A program made the position numbers and the translations under genes. From Streptomyces californicus (GTDB lineage Bacteria; Actinomycetota; Actinomycetes; Streptomycetales; Streptomycetaceae), in contig NZ_JNZZ01000042.1 of the NCBI RefSeq assembly GCF_000717645.1, positions 1 through 64,000 on the forward strand: DNA of 64,000 nt, written 5' to 3'. A model generated the notes under the pieces. It searched no databases and had not been told where the DNA came from. It saw only the letters and a list, made by a program, of their open reading frames with translations. Shown piece after piece: positions 63,676 through 64,000 of this stretch. How positions within the stretch are numbered: the first letter of the stretch is position 1; each line of letters opens with the position of its first letter.

Positions 63676-64000
63676 TCAGTGCAGACGGCTGCGCAGAGCG
63701 CTCTGCACGAGGGCCGCGTGCAGCCTCACGGACAGCTCGGCAAGCTCGTTCGCGGTGGCTTCCGCATGGGCCCTGGTCTGCGGATTGCGGTGCCGCCGCA
63801 GGGGCGCGACCAGCTGCTCCACGAGCCCCGCCTCACGGTCGGCGGAGGCCCGCATGGCGCGAAGATGACGCGGCTCCAGACCGAATCGCCCCAGGTCCGC
63901 CACCAGCTTGGCGACGGTCACCATATCGGTGTCGTAGCCCCCGTCCGGGGACGGGACGATGAGCCCGTAGGACTCCCACTCGGCCAGCCGGTCCTCGTCG
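63676..64000 (-). CDS. ftsR: MerR-like regulator, FtsR-type, partial (N-terminus outside window)
   Basis: The visible C-terminal about 108 residues read RLAEWESYGLIVPSPDGGYDTD followed by VTVAKLVADLGRFGLEPRHLRAMRASADREAGLVEQLV, the dimerisation and effector part of the FtsR/Rv1828 family. The start lies right of 64000. The following gene order (DUF151, second MerR) supports the identity. Confidence 0.85.
   Translation of the reverse strand, partial: DEDRLAEWESYGLIVPSPDGGYDTDMVTVAKLVADLGRFGLEPRHLRAMRASADREAGLVEQLVAPLRRHRNPQTRAHAEATANELAELSVRLHAALVQSALRSRLH

Overview
The window is actinobacterial chromosome, almost certainly Streptomyces. Base composition is very GC-rich, GTG starts and several apparently leaderless ATGs are used freely, and families typical of the genus recur (ALF-repeat secreted proteins, RsbU/SpoIIE-type phosphatases, DUF574 methyltransferase, DUF5999, a RamB/ScfR-type propionate regulator). 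The right end carries the conserved actinobacterial order FtsR-like MerR, DUF151 nuclease, second MerR, then dinB and gcvP (compare M. tuberculosis Rv1828-Rv1832). I see no tRNA, rRNA or CRISPR array and no complete insertion sequence.

Layout. 1-8.2 kb: signalling block with a MurE-like ligase cut by the window edge, a response regulator fused in frame to a small HTH protein, a CHASE3 histidine kinase, a PIG-L deacetylase, a PAS/GAF/SpoIIE phosphatase, and a coupled universal stress protein/class III cyclase pair. 8.4-14.8 kb: a glycosyltransferase and a methylcitrate-cycle cluster (prpB-like, prpC, prpD) facing its RamB/ScfR-type regulator across a control region with repeated TGCGAA/TTCGCA sites. 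15.4-21.4 kb: a secreted ALF-repeat/AbfB protein, then a 1341-residue secreted coiled-coil protein with a polymorphic-toxin-like C-terminus, followed at once by a small S1-like gene that looks like its immunity protein. This is the most interesting system in the window. 21.6-28.9 kb: a second SpoIIE phosphatase, a DUF574 methyltransferase with a duplicated translation start, an ArsR-like regulator, and three exported proteins (C39-like peptidase, Ag85-type esterase, DUF4185/GH183-like). 28.9-38.2 kb: small-molecule enzymes, regulators (LysR, MocR, PadR) and EamA transporters, mostly as divergent pairs.

About 38.2-44 kb looks like an accessory pocket. It holds a degenerate stretch, an IS481-type transposase remnant, a DoxX operon read from an ECF41-type promoter next to the sigma gene, a TetR-like remnant, a Trp-rich protein overlapping a Doc/Fic-like protein, and an orphan barstar. 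44-57 kb is ordinary arm content (DinB-fold, FGE-like, WYL, RidA, MFS, RibD-like, PhzF, CPBP, VWA lipoprotein-like, GCS2 ligase, DUF5999). 57-64 kb is the conserved core: gcvP under a tandem glycine riboswitch, a PRC-barrel gene whose end overlaps dinB on the other strand, and the MerR/DUF151/FtsR set.
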